Part shown: positions 1 to 8,272 of the stretch, in pieces
Layout: the number at the start of each line of letters is the position of its first letter
How positions within the stretch are numbered: the first letter of the stretch is position 1
Assembly: GCF_023502425.1 (NCBI RefSeq)
Contig: NZ_JAMFMA010000003.1
Coordinates: 124,001 to 188,000 of the forward strand
Length of the DNA stretch: 64,000 nt
Direction of reading: 5' to 3'
From: Flagellimonas spongiicola
GTDB taxonomy: Bacteria > Bacteroidota > Bacteroidia > Flavobacteriales > Flavobacteriaceae
The notes under the pieces: generated by a model
The model's database searches: none
What the model saw: the letters and a program-made list of their open reading frames with translations, nothing else
What the model was told of the DNA's origin: nothing
Program-made: the position numbers and the translations under genes

Positions 1-1
1 G

Positions 2-1600
2 CCGGATTTGGTTTATGCGTCAATTGAAAAATGTCCAATCTACAAGGGCAAACTCAAATCTTATGATGATTCCGAGGCTAGACAAATTGAGGGCGTCCTG
101 GACATTTTTCCAATTGGGTTTTCAGATGAAATAAAAAGTAGTTTGAACCCCACACTTGGCTATGTGAATGAAGGGGTTGTTATTGTCGCCAAATCAACAT
201 GGATTGCCTTTAAAGCCAGAAAAGCATTGATTGTTGAATGGGATGGACTGGAAAACGGAGCAAGAAGTATTGAGTCCTTAAATGCGGATATGCGAGCTTT
301 GAAGGATGCCCCAGAACACCTGACCATGGATCTAGGGAATATTGGCCCCAGTTTTTCCAGTACGCAAAATGAGACCATGAGCATGGAATATGACAATCCG
401 TATCAAGCCCATGCCCTGATGGAACCATTAAATGCCACCGCAGATTATCGGGAAGATAAGTGTGAAATATGGGTGGGGACGCAAGATGCGGAACAAACCA
501 TTGGTGAGGTGGCAAAGGCCATGGAAATTTCCACCGATAAAGTGATTGTGCATAATTTGAAATCTGGGGGGTCATTTGGTAGGCGCTATCATGCAGATAC
601 TTCCATAGAGGCTGCATTTGTCTCGAGAAAGATGCAAAAACCTGTCAAAGTAATCTGGACTCGGGAAGATGAAGTGCGCAATGATCATTTCCAACCCTAT
701 CTAAAGAACTATTTAAGGGCAGCCATTAGTCCTGAAAATGAGGTCGTGGCTATTGAAAATAAGGCTATGGCCACCGTGGAATATGTCACTTGGACGGAAA
801 AATGGGAGCACTACTACGCCTTCCCGAATATTCGTTGTCACCGTAGTATGGTCCCAACCGTCTTACATGAAGGGGCTTGGCGAAGTGTTGGGGAACACTC
901 AGCGGCTTTGTCAAAAGAGTGTTTTATAGATGAGTTGGCTCTTAAATTGAACAAAGATCCGTTGGACTATCGAATGGAACTACTTAGTCGTGAAGTGGAT
1001 TGGGGAGATCCCAAGGATTTTCCAGATTGGGCAGTAGATTTCATGATACCACGAAAAAAGTTACTTCGTGAGCGACAAGTTGAGGTACTTTCCTATGCGA
1101 AAAAACACGGATTATGGAACAAAACAACCGAGCCGGGTAAGGGCATTGGTTTTGCGATGGCGAATTTTGGTCCTACGGTATGTGCAGAAATTGCAGAGGT
1201 TAGCATGGATGAGGAGTTTGGGTTTAAGGTAGACAAAGTAACGGCTATTGTGCATTGTGGAATGGTCATCAATCCTCACATTGGTAAAGGGCAGATTGAA
1301 GGTTCAATAATTTGGGCATTGTCGGCTGTGAAGTATGGGGGTATGGAAGTTGAAAATGGGAAGGTACAACGCAGCAATTTCCACGATAACAAAGTACTAC
1401 GGATGGATGAACTTCCAGAAATTGAAGTCATTTTCATTGAAAGTCAAGAACGACCTTGTGGTTTAGGAGAGCCTGGAACCCCACCACTTGCTCCAGCGGT
1501 TCTGAATGCCATTTATGATGCTTCCGGTCTCCGTGTTCGTAAAATACCCGTATTGGAAGAAGATTTAAACACATTCTTCAATAGTGTGGCCATGACCTAA
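2..1600 (+). CDS. Molybdopterin-binding hydroxylase large subunit, 3' part (IorB / xanthine dehydrogenase family)
   Basis: The reading frame is open from base 2, so the gene begins upstream of the window; about 532 C-terminal residues are present and family members usually exceed 700. GGSFGRRY near residue 188 matches the molybdopterin-contacting glycine motif. GLGEPGTPPLAP near residue 487 carries the conserved catalytic glutamate near the C-terminus. By family, the protein would be the molybdenum subunit of an aldehyde or N-heterocycle hydroxylase such as isoquinoline 1-oxidoreductase, working with a small 2Fe-2S subunit that would be expected upstream. The substrate cannot be told from sequence. 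No terminator is obvious after the stop. Confidence 0.9.
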   Translation, partial: PDLVYASIEKCPIYKGKLKSYDDSEARQIEGVLDIFPIGFSDEIKSSLNPTLGYVNEGVVIVAKSTWIAFKARKALIVEWDGLENGARSIESLNADMRALKDAPEHLTMDLGNIGPSFSSTQNETMSMEYDNPYQAHALMEPLNATADYREDKCEIWVGTQDAEQTIGEVAKAMEISTDKVIVHNLKSGGSFGRRYHADTSIEAAFVSRKMQKPVKVIWTREDEVRNDHFQPYLKNYLRAAISPENEVVAIENKAMATVEYVTWTEKWEHYYAFPNIRCHRSMVPTVLHEGAWRSVGEHSAALSKECFIDELALKLNKDPLDYRMELLSREVDWGDPKDFPDWAVDFMIPRKKLLRERQVEVLSYAKKHGLWNKTTEPGKGIGFAMANFGPTVCAEIAEVSMDEEFGFKVDKVTAIVHCGMVINPHIGKGQIEGSIIWALSAVKYGGMEVENGKVQRSNFHDNKVLRMDELPEIEVIFIESQERPCGLGEPGTPPLAPAVLNAIYDASGLRVRKIPVLEEDLNTFFNSVAMT

Positions 1601-1778
1601 ATTTTTAGGAGGTTCTCTATCACAGATGCCTCGATCAGTGTGCATTGTAAACTGCAATTCTCCTCATTTGTGATGCATAAGTTTCCGTTTGGAGTTCCAA
1701 TTCCTACGTTCGTATAAAAGTTTAGGCGTAGCGAAATATCAGTCCTATTTTTCAAAAAACAATCAATTCCAAATAGTT

Positions 1779-2906
1779 ATGAAGATAGGCAAGCAATTGC
1801 ATTTAATGATTTTGTTAGTGTCGTTTAGCGTTGTCAATGCACAACAAATAGACAACGGATTTTCCGAACAGACTTTTTACTTTACCGCTTGGGGAGATGT
1901 GAACAAGGGCGATGGTAAAAGTGAAGCATCGGTGGAAGTACAAAAACAGCGATTGCAGAAGTTGGCAGCTGCTGGAATAACTGATTTACTGCCAAATGCT
2001 AGTACTGCTCGTCTCAAAGAACTAATTCCATTGGCCAAAGAATACGGAATAAGAGTTCATGCCTGGCTATGGATGATGAATATCGGCGGGCTTGAAGAAG
2101 CGCAAAAACATCCAGAATGGTATTCTGTGAATGCACTTGGTCAAAATTGTAGGGATTATGATCCCTATGTCAGCTATTATAATTTTTTGAGTCCATTTTC
2201 AGAAGGAGCTCGTGAATTCATAAAAAATAGAGTAAAGGAAAAGGCGGAAATCCCTGGAATAGCCTCAGTGCATTTTGACTACATCCGATTTGTGGATGTC
2301 ATTTTAGGTGCAGATCTACAAAAAAAATACAAGCATAATGGAGAACCATTGGTCCAGGATCATATAATTGATGCCTACGATTTTGGATATCATCCGAATG
2401 CAAGAAAGGAATTCAAGGAAATGTTTGGGACAGATCCAATGGAGTTGGAGGACAGGGCAGAGAATCCTGCTTGGCAGCAGTTTCGAATGAATGCTATTAC
2501 GTCCTTGGTCAATGAGAGTGTGGAATTATGTCACGAAAGAGGAGTAGCTACATCCGCGGCCGTTTTCCCTTTTCCACAATTGGCAAGGGAGTATGTTCGG
2601 CAAGACTGGATTCACTGGAATTTAGATACGTTTTTTCCGATGGCGTACAAGAAAGACCATCAAGGGAATGTGAATTGGGTTGGTTTTGCAACTCAAGAAG
2701 GGGTACGTGACCTTGGTAATAAGCAGGATTTGATCACTGGAATCCTAAACGGTCATTACGGAGAAAACTACGAGGACTTTGAAAAAGCAATAGAGTTATC
2801 GCACCAGAAGGGCGCAAAAGGAATTAGTTTTTTTACTGCAGGTTCTTTAGATGAGAAACATTTGGAAATCATAAAGAAATGGCATAAGAAACTGAATGGT
2901 AAATAA
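1779..2906 (+). CDS. Secreted glycosyl hydrolase-like protein (GHL10/DUF187 type TIM barrel)
   Basis: I chose the ATG at 1779 because it starts a clear signal peptide (MKIGKQL, a hydrophobic stretch, then NAQ), giving 375 residues; the frame stays open upstream to 1689 without a better start. HFDYIRF near residue 165 and the AWLWMMN strand resemble the GHL10 glycosyl-hydrolase-like family, in which this acidic motif lies in the putative active site. Members are thought to act on glycans, but few have been assayed, so the substrate is unknown. The gene stands alone and ends at a strong hairpin terminator. Confidence 0.75.
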   Translation: MKIGKQLHLMILLVSFSVVNAQQIDNGFSEQTFYFTAWGDVNKGDGKSEASVEVQKQRLQKLAAAGITDLLPNASTARLKELIPLAKEYGIRVHAWLWMMNIGGLEEAQKHPEWYSVNALGQNCRDYDPYVSYYNFLSPFSEGAREFIKNRVKEKAEIPGIASVHFDYIRFVDVILGADLQKKYKHNGEPLVQDHIIDAYDFGYHPNARKEFKEMFGTDPMELEDRAENPAWQQFRMNAITSLVNESVELCHERGVATSAAVFPFPQLAREYVRQDWIHWNLDTFFPMAYKKDHQGNVNWVGFATQEGVRDLGNKQDLITGILNGHYGENYEDFEKAIELSHQKGAKGISFFTAGSLDEKHLEIIKKWHKKLNGK

Positions 2907-2919
2907 ATCAAATACGAAG

Positions 2920-2946
2920 AAGGGGACTTGAAAAGTCCCCTTTTTT
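2920..2946 (+). terminator. Rho-independent terminator of the GHL10-like gene
   Basis: A perfect 10-bp stem (2920-2929 with 2933-2942) and 3-base loop are followed by a run of T. It starts 14 bases after the stop at 2906 and faces the convergent gene that ends at 2961. Confidence 0.9.
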
Positions 2947-2960
2947 ATTCAATTCGTGTT

Positions 2961-3332
2961 CTACTCCACATGGGCAAAAACCTTGTTTACAATCTTCCAA
3001 TCACCATCTATTTTGGCCAATGAGAGGTAATCGTAATAATTGAAACCAAACATTTGTAATCGCAATTTGGCCATAGCGATTTTACCAAGGACTTCTATCC
3101 CAAGAATCTCAGTGTGGTAAGCATCATCCAATTCTTTTGGACTTTGACGGTTTTTCACACCCTCAATATACTCCGACACATGTTTTAAATAGGCATCACC
3201 TTTGATGTCTCCATACAGGTAACCATCCATTTGAAAAACACGAGTCAATTTTTCCGTATTCCCTTCGTAAATGCCATCAAAGTAATCCAGGATTACGCTT
3301 TCAATGGCTTTGAAACTTGTCGCATTCATCAT
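2961..3332 (-). CDS. NTF2-fold protein, putative lumazine-binding type
   Basis: This 123-residue protein without a signal peptide resembles the 'putative lumazine-binding' branch of the NTF2/SnoaL fold: an N-terminal helix pair, then strands ending in a KIDGDWKIVNKVF motif. Members fold as small cone-shaped domains that bind a ligand or act as simple isomerases; no function is established. It starts 8 bases after the SDR gene stop, so it is the last gene of the tautomerase-SDR-NTF2 operon and probably shares its substrate chemistry. The assignment of the fold is firmer than any function. Confidence 0.75.
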   Translation of the reverse strand: MMNATSFKAIESVILDYFDGIYEGNTEKLTRVFQMDGYLYGDIKGDAYLKHVSEYIEGVKNRQSPKELDDAYHTEILGIEVLGKIAMAKLRLQMFGFNYYDYLSLAKIDGDWKIVNKVFAHVE

Positions 3333-3340
3333 TTTACATT

Positions 3341-4084
3341 TTAAATAGCATGGCCAACAGTATGACCTCCTGCAACATTTATGGTTTCTCCGGTAATAAA
3401 TTCGGATGAGGCTAGATAATAAGCGGCTTCTGCTACTTCATAGGCCTCTCCAATTCGATTCAGCAGATGCAAGCCTGCTAGGCTATCAGCATCTTCAATA
3501 CCGATTTTACCCTGTAATGGGCTTCTGATAATTCCTGGCGCAATAGTGTTCACTCGGATGTTTTTCTTGCCGAATTCTGCAGCCAATTGCCTGGAAAGGG
3601 AATGAATTGCTCCTTTGCTGGCAAGCGGTGCTGTTGCCGGGAATCCATCAATTGCGTGATCCACTAATACTGTTCCAACATTGATAATGGATCCACCACC
3701 ATGCTCCACCATTTCTGGAATTGCGGCTTGGGATGTGAAATAGGTTCCCTTTAAATTAATGTTCCAGTAGAAATCCAAATCGGTTTCTTCAACATCCAAA
3801 AAAGGTTTTGGTGCAAAAACCCCGGCATTGTTTATAAGAACATCCACGGTGCCAAATACCTCCTTGGCCATGGCCACTAGTCGCTTCCCAGTTTCTTTTA
3901 AACTGATATCACCAGCAAAATATATAGCATTAGCTGGTGATCCCAATTCTTTATAAGCGGCAACTAAGTTTTCCTTATTGGAAGAATTTAGGACCACATT
4001 GCTTCCTTTATCTACAAAATATTGAGCTATTGCTTTCCCGATTCCTGTAGAAGCTCCTGTAACGATTACGGTTTTGTTTTTCAT
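3341..4084 (-). CDS. SDR-family oxidoreductase lacking the catalytic tyrosine
   Basis: This 247-residue Rossmann protein has the cofactor motif GASTGIG at residues 10-16 and NNAG at 85-88, as in classical short-chain dehydrogenases. The catalytic YxxxK motif reads P-L-A-S-K at 153-157: lysine 157 is kept but proline 153 replaces the tyrosine, and the usual serine position near 140 is leucine or valine. The codon for residue 153 is unambiguously CCG. The start overlaps the tautomerase stop by 4 bases (ATGA), indicating translational coupling. It may be a non-redox or altered-chemistry SDR, or a binding protein; normal dehydrogenase activity would be unexpected. Confidence 0.85.
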   Translation of the reverse strand: MKNKTVIVTGASTGIGKAIAQYFVDKGSNVVLNSSNKENLVAAYKELGSPANAIYFAGDISLKETGKRLVAMAKEVFGTVDVLINNAGVFAPKPFLDVEETDLDFYWNINLKGTYFTSQAAIPEMVEHGGGSIINVGTVLVDHAIDGFPATAPLASKGAIHSLSRQLAAEFGKKNIRVNTIAPGIIRSPLQGKIGIEDADSLAGLHLLNRIGEAYEVAEAAYYLASSEFITGETINVAGGHTVGHAI

Positions 4085-4284
4085 TTTTTTGATCTTTTTG
4101 TTCCTGTGTATTGTTTACCATCGTAGCCCCAATTGTCTATTGGAACTTCGTCAATGACCACGTGGGTTGATTTTGGATTCTTGTCCAAAACATCAACTAA
4201 AAGTTGTGTAACCCCAGTAATCAATCTTTGTTTTTCTTCCTTGGTCACCTCTTCATCTGTGACCTTGATGTTTACATAAGGCAT
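4081..4284 (-). CDS. 4-oxalocrotonate tautomerase family protein
   Basis: A 67-residue protein that begins M-P-Y-V-N-I. Proline 2 becomes the amino-terminal catalytic Pro1 of tautomerases after methionine removal, so I chose the ATG at 4284 rather than the longer frame from 4311, which would bury the proline. Enzymes of this family interconvert keto and enol forms or act as dehalogenases and related lyases. It is the first gene of an operon with the SDR (4-base overlap) and NTF2 genes. A candidate -7 element CAATTTTG (minus strand, 4309-4316) and two inverted repeats lie upstream. Confidence 0.85.
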   Translation of the reverse strand: MPYVNIKVTDEEVTKEEKQRLITGVTQLLVDVLDKNPKSTHVVIDEVPIDNWGYDGKQYTGTKRSKK

Positions 4285-4348
4285 AATTTTGTGTTTTAAA
4301 TTTCTATACAAAATTGCACCAGTGGATTCTGAGGGGAAAGGAGCTAAA

Positions 4349-4375
4349 TCACTTCTTTGAAGTGAGCTATGTCAC
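4349..4375. promoter_or_regulatory. Overlapping inverted repeats, candidate Crp-family operator
   Basis: Two overlapping palindromes lie between the Crp-family gene and the tautomerase operon. One is TCACTTC-N3-GAAGTGA (4349-4365). The other is GTGA-N6-TCAC (4362-4375), which resembles the half-site spacing of CRP operators. They lie about 48 and 60 bases upstream of the candidate -7 element of the tautomerase operon. Regulation by the adjacent Crp-like protein is inferred. Confidence 0.4.
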
Positions 4376-4394
4376 ATGGCTAACAGAAAGAATG

Positions 4395-4958
4395 TTAGTC
4401 GTTTAACCTGCTTAAGGTCTCGCGGGAAACACCAAGGTAAGCGGCAATCATTTTTTTAGGAACGCGTTGAAATAAGGATGGGTATTGCTCCAATAATAGT
4501 TGGTAGCGGACTTTGCTGGAATTTTTTAAGAGGGAGAGAATTCGGTTCTGTAAGGCAATTCGCCCCATTTTACTTTTTTTGGCCCAAAACCGTTCCATTT
4601 TATGCATTGAAGCCGTTAACTTTTCACGGTTTTCAAAATTGATATACAAGAGGTCACAATCCTCTATACAATCGATATAGATTTTTGAGGGGACTTGTTT
4701 GACAAAGGATTCGTAATCTGTGATCCACCAATTCTCCATGCCAAACTGAAGAATATGTTCCTTACCCGTTTCGTCCAAGAAGTAACTCTTTAAACAGCCA
4801 GATAAAACCCAATATTCCCGTTTTACAATTTCTCCTTCCTGTACGAGATATTGGTGCCTCCTTTTGCTGATTTTTTCGAAATGCCCTAGAACAAATTCAA
4901 ATTCCTCATCGGTTAATGAAATGATTTCTTCAATATGTTTTCGTAAAGGATGCATCAT
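4395..4958 (-). CDS. Crp/Fnr-family transcriptional regulator (cAMP-type beta-roll plus HTH)
   Basis: A one-domain cyclic-nucleotide-binding-like beta-roll is followed by a helix-turn-helix (PKKMIAAYLGVSRETLSRL) at the extreme C-terminus, the usual build of about 190-residue Bacteroidota Crp-like regulators. The frame opens at 4979, but the methionines at 4958 and 4955 (M-M-H-P-L-R-K) match the usual start of the family and avoid the overlap with the DUF1905 gene. No cysteine cluster for an Fe-S centre is visible. With the tautomerase/SDR operon next door it likely controls that operon; the ligand is unknown. Confidence 0.85.
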   Translation of the reverse strand: MMHPLRKHIEEIISLTDEEFEFVLGHFEKISKRRHQYLVQEGEIVKREYWVLSGCLKSYFLDETGKEHILQFGMENWWITDYESFVKQVPSKIYIDCIEDCDLLYINFENREKLTASMHKMERFWAKKSKMGRIALQNRILSLLKNSSKVRYQLLLEQYPSLFQRVPKKMIAAYLGVSRETLSRLND

Positions 4959-4969
4959 GGGTTTGACAT

Positions 4970-5275
4970 TTACACCCAAAGGGTGATACTGATATTTTCA
5001 TCGACTTTTATTTGGGTCTTCTTTCTGATTTCACCCTTAACTGGAAGATAGTAGGTCTTGGATTTTGAATCGAACCAAATGGCAGTATCCCATTTTACGG
5101 ATTGAATTTGGGCCGCTGCTTTCATACGACCCCAACCTTCTTCCTGCCATTGCAGATTTTCCCTAATTTCTTTGGAAATATCTTTTGGTACGGAAATAAA
5201 ATGCCAGCTACCTGAGGATTGGTCCCGCCACATCTTAGATGTGAATTTGTAGGTGATTTTGCCGTCCATGTCCAT
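4970..5275 (-). CDS. DUF1905 family protein
   Basis: A 101-residue protein that matches the DUF1905 pattern: an N-terminal beta strand (ITYKFTSKMWR), GSWHFISVP, then WGRMKAAAQI and a C-terminal YYLPVKGEIRKK stretch. The family is a small beta-barrel domain often found alone or with YdeI-type proteins; its biochemical role is not established. It starts directly after the DUF5996 stop at 5276 with no gap, so the two are co-transcribed and probably translationally coupled, with the Crp-like regulator as the third gene. Confidence 0.8.
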   Translation of the reverse strand: MDMDGKITYKFTSKMWRDQSSGSWHFISVPKDISKEIRENLQWQEEGWGRMKAAAQIQSVKWDTAIWFDSKSKTYYLPVKGEIRKKTQIKVDENISITLWV

Positions 5276-6190
5276 TTATTTTTCCAAGGATTCCCTATCC
5301 CATTTAGAGGTATTTGCAGCAGCTTCATACGTGGTTTGAAGGAATGCATAAAGCATTTCCTCTGGATTGGAAGCTTTTTGTACATCTTCGTACTTTAGAA
5401 AAAACTCACCCATGTCCTCACTATAAAACGCTTCTTTGGGTTCTACTTTTTGGTTGCCGAATTCTGAGTCGCTAGGGTAGGCATAAGCGTAGAAAGCTGG
5501 AAATGGAAAGTCTTTGGAACCTGGCCAAAATCCTGCACTGCTCACTTCCTTTGAATATGCTTCTTGCATTACTTCCAAAGGCATATTGGGCATACCTCCA
5601 GGATGTAAGGGAGCACTATTCCCGGAAAATCGAGTGACGGCTAAATCAAATGCGCCCCAAAACAAATGCACTGGACTGCATTTTCCTACGAAGTCACCTC
5701 TAAATTTATGGAATACGGCATTGGTCTTCAGCATGGCCTGCCACAAGGCATGGGCGGCGTTCGGGTCATACGATTTATTGATTGTATTTTCCCTGAAAGG
5801 AATTGCCGGTTCTATTTCGTTAGGGCTACCATGGATTTTTATTTTAAGCCCCATCTGATCCAGTATGCGAAACAACTTGTCGTGAAAATCGGCTACGCTC
5901 ATGGGTGTCAAGCCCATTATCTGGGTTTCTTGGCCGCCGCATTCAATTTGCAACTGGTGCTTTTCAAAGTCAAAGTCTATCTGGAATATTTTATCACCAT
6001 ACGGAATGCTATGTGTTGAGAAACCATGGGACGAAATGTACAGTGCGGTATGCCAAGAATGGTTTTGCCATGGCATGGCACGTAATCGTATTTTTCCAAC
6101 AATCTGAATCCATTGGTGAAGCGTTTCTAAAGTATCTTGAATCTCCTGAAAATTCAGGATTGGCCACAAAATGTTATTGGATGAACCCAT
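5276..6190 (-). CDS. DUF5996 family protein
   Basis: A 304-residue cytoplasmic protein without a signal peptide. WPILNFQEIQDTLETLHQW at the N-terminus, the W-x-H-T-A-L-Y-I strand, and the central HLFWGAFDLAVTRFSG and PGGMPNMP segments are typical of DUF5996, a conserved family of unknown function in environmental bacteria. The histidines and acidic residues in the central motif could form an active site, but nothing is established. It is the first gene of a unit with DUF1905 and the Crp-like regulator. Its upstream 130 bases are AT-rich with no clear operator. Confidence 0.8.
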   Translation of the reverse strand: MGSSNNILWPILNFQEIQDTLETLHQWIQIVGKIRLRAMPWQNHSWHTALYISSHGFSTHSIPYGDKIFQIDFDFEKHQLQIECGGQETQIMGLTPMSVADFHDKLFRILDQMGLKIKIHGSPNEIEPAIPFRENTINKSYDPNAAHALWQAMLKTNAVFHKFRGDFVGKCSPVHLFWGAFDLAVTRFSGNSAPLHPGGMPNMPLEVMQEAYSKEVSSAGFWPGSKDFPFPAFYAYAYPSDSEFGNQKVEPKEAFYSEDMGEFFLKYEDVQKASNPEEMLYAFLQTTYEAAANTSKWDRESLEK

Positions 6191-6321
6191 GAAATCTAAA
6201 TTTAGAACCTAAAAATTAGTAATAAATCAAATAGTATTATATGCTATGAAGTTACCTTATACTTGGTAATTATCAAATCATATAATTATGGCTTGCATCA
6301 GATTTTGAATATAAATGAAAA

Positions 6322-6999
6322 CTAGCCTTTTCTGACCGTTTCATTTTGCCTCGGCTCTCCTAAAACTTCAAAAACATTGTCTGCATAGTAATTTCGGAAT
6401 TGTGCTGGTAAACCTTCCCCTTGACCAATAGATGGTTTATTCTGTAAATGATAATGTAAGTGTGGCTCGGTGGAATTTCCACTATTTCCCGTTTGCCCTA
6501 AATTATCACCTTGATTAACAAATTCACCAATATTGACTGAAATTGAATTTTGTTTAAAATGTGCCAAAACGGAAAATTCATCATTACCATGATCTATTAT
6601 TATATAGTTCCCAAATAATTCATTTTTATTGGTTTCACCAGGTTTATTGTCCGCAACTGAGTTGAGCAATGCTACAACCTGACCATCTGCTGGGGCTTCT
6701 AAAGGTTTGCCAAAGCAGTGGTAGTCCTCATTTTTGGAACCATCGCCTAGAAAGGTAGAACCATTTTCAAATTGTACTACATCTATTGCAAAACGTTGAT
6801 TGCTTATTGAAGCATGATAGTTTTCTGCAAGGGTACGACCACCCCATACTACATACCATTCTTCCGCAAATGGTAATTGAAGGGATGTGGTAGTTAAGTA
6901 GTCCAATTCCCCACTGGGGGCTAATTTTTCTTCATGGCAGTTGGTAGAAAGAAAAGCTAGCAATACTAACGATTTAGATATTAATTTATTTGTTTTCAT
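6322..6999 (-). CDS. M23/LytM-type metallopeptidase-like lipoprotein
   Basis: The N-terminus ends in L-S-T-N-C, a lipobox, so the 225-residue protein is probably lipid-anchored. The C-terminal half has the LytM fold signature: IIIDHGN, the H-F strand, GQTGNSGNSTEPHLHYHL with the H-x-H zinc pair. The first zinc-ligand motif H-x-x-x-D reads R-F-A-I-D, so the first histidine is missing at its expected place; another histidine (NYHAS) lies a few residues before. By family it would cleave peptidoglycan cross-links, but activity is uncertain. It stands alone between the DUF5996 and GH26-like genes. Confidence 0.85.
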   Translation of the reverse strand: MKTNKLISKSLVLLAFLSTNCHEEKLAPSGELDYLTTTSLQLPFAEEWYVVWGGRTLAENYHASISNQRFAIDVVQFENGSTFLGDGSKNEDYHCFGKPLEAPADGQVVALLNSVADNKPGETNKNELFGNYIIIDHGNDEFSVLAHFKQNSISVNIGEFVNQGDNLGQTGNSGNSTEPHLHYHLQNKPSIGQGEGLPAQFRNYYADNVFEVLGEPRQNETVRKG

Positions 7000-7074
7000 A
7001 GTATCATGAATTAAGGGTTAACAGATATCTATTTGTAAACAAAAAATTAATTCTCAGTACGCAAAGATACTATA

Positions 7075-8205
7075 TCATTTGTTTGGCCTTACCAAATATT
7101 GAATAGAGGAATATCCTAATTGATTAAAAAGTGTGGGAGATGATTTTAGAAAACGTTCTTTGGATGTTTCTATAAACCAAGCTTTGGCGACCTTACTATT
7201 ATTGGATAAACGACTGTCTTGCCATTCTTCGATTCCCGGTATTGACAGATCCTCCCAGTTTTCATTGATAAAACAAATGGCCTTAATGTTCTTATTGTAG
7301 GCGAATGAGAAGAAATTAGCAAACCAAGAACTCCATACTTTTTCATCATCTTTTTTAATCCCATAAATGGGATTAGCTTCTGCAATCATTACAGGTTTAT
7401 GGTGTTGTTTTGCAAATTCCAATATATTGTCACAATCCGTCCCAAAATCCGTGCCATGATATGCATGTCCAAAAACTGAAATTCCCACCCAATTAACATA
7501 TTCGTCTCCGGGATACCATTCTGAAATTGCATGGTCATTATAGGGTTTAGAAGCATAGGAGTGCCAGACAAAGGCAATGTTTTTTGCACCGCTCTTTCGC
7601 AATATTTTGACAATTTTTCGGTAGGCTTTCACATATTCTTTTGGGTCCAATTCATTATGCGGACCATCAAATTCATAGCCGATTCGAAGATAAATTGGCC
7701 GATTAGTACGCTTTGCCCATGCCCCAAATTTCTTGATGTTTTGATTGTAATCACCATGGGCAGTCTTTTTTGCAATTGACCATTTACCAACCATCCAAAG
7801 CCCACTGTGTATTGCTGAATTTGGAAATGAATCTATCAACATTTGGTGATGTTGCGAACTTCCTGTATTGTTTTTATGCTTGTGCGTAATTCCCTTGAAT
7901 TCCGGAATTCCCCAATAGGTCGACCATCCTCCAGGTTGCGGCATATTCCCAAAATGTTTTTGATATTCTTGGATGCGCTCCACGGTTTGTCCCATGATGA
8001 GCAATGTTTTGCCAGCAGGAGGAACAAATTTTGACAAATGATAGTCGTACTCGTAATAAGGATTGATTACAGTATCAATTTTGGAAGCCATTTCTTCAAT
8101 CGTCAAAACTTGCTTTGAATCATTTTCTTGACCATGGAGATTACTGAAAAAACATAAACCAATCAGCGCAATTGAAGTCTTCCAGAGTAAAAGTCTTTTT
8201 TCCAT
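7075..8205 (-). CDS. Secreted GH26-like glycoside hydrolase (beta-mannanase type)
   Basis: I chose the start at 8205 (MEKRLLLWKTS) because it begins a signal peptide ending HGQ; the longer frame to 8331 overlaps the next gene. The 376-residue protein has YLRIGYEFDG, like the acid/base glutamate region of GH26, and PVMIAEANP, like the nucleophile strand of clan GH-A enzymes. GH26 enzymes cut beta-mannans or related beta-glucans, and the protein is likely exported to the periplasm or beyond. The gene lies 67 bases after the HEAT-like gene and near other glycosidases. The exact family is less certain than the TIM-barrel hydrolase assignment. Confidence 0.75.
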   Translation of the reverse strand: MEKRLLLWKTSIALIGLCFFSNLHGQENDSKQVLTIEEMASKIDTVINPYYEYDYHLSKFVPPAGKTLLIMGQTVERIQEYQKHFGNMPQPGGWSTYWGIPEFKGITHKHKNNTGSSQHHQMLIDSFPNSAIHSGLWMVGKWSIAKKTAHGDYNQNIKKFGAWAKRTNRPIYLRIGYEFDGPHNELDPKEYVKAYRKIVKILRKSGAKNIAFVWHSYASKPYNDHAISEWYPGDEYVNWVGISVFGHAYHGTDFGTDCDNILEFAKQHHKPVMIAEANPIYGIKKDDEKVWSSWFANFFSFAYNKNIKAICFINENWEDLSIPGIEEWQDSRLSNNSKVAKAWFIETSKERFLKSSPTLFNQLGYSSIQYLVRPNK

Positions 8206-8272
8206 GTTTCTTTGGCTAGTTGTGCATGTTTTTGTTTTAAGATAAGACAGAATCGATTCTAATTTAAGTGGT

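Noticed and set aside
210-617. 135-residue minus-strand frame opposite the molybdopterin hydroxylase
   Set aside because: The plus strand encodes clear motifs of the xanthine dehydrogenase family across the same bases.
5514-6192. Several plus-strand frames opposite the DUF5996 gene
   Set aside because: They overlap each other in different frames and show no family motifs, whereas the minus-strand frame has a recognisable DUF5996 pattern and an operon.
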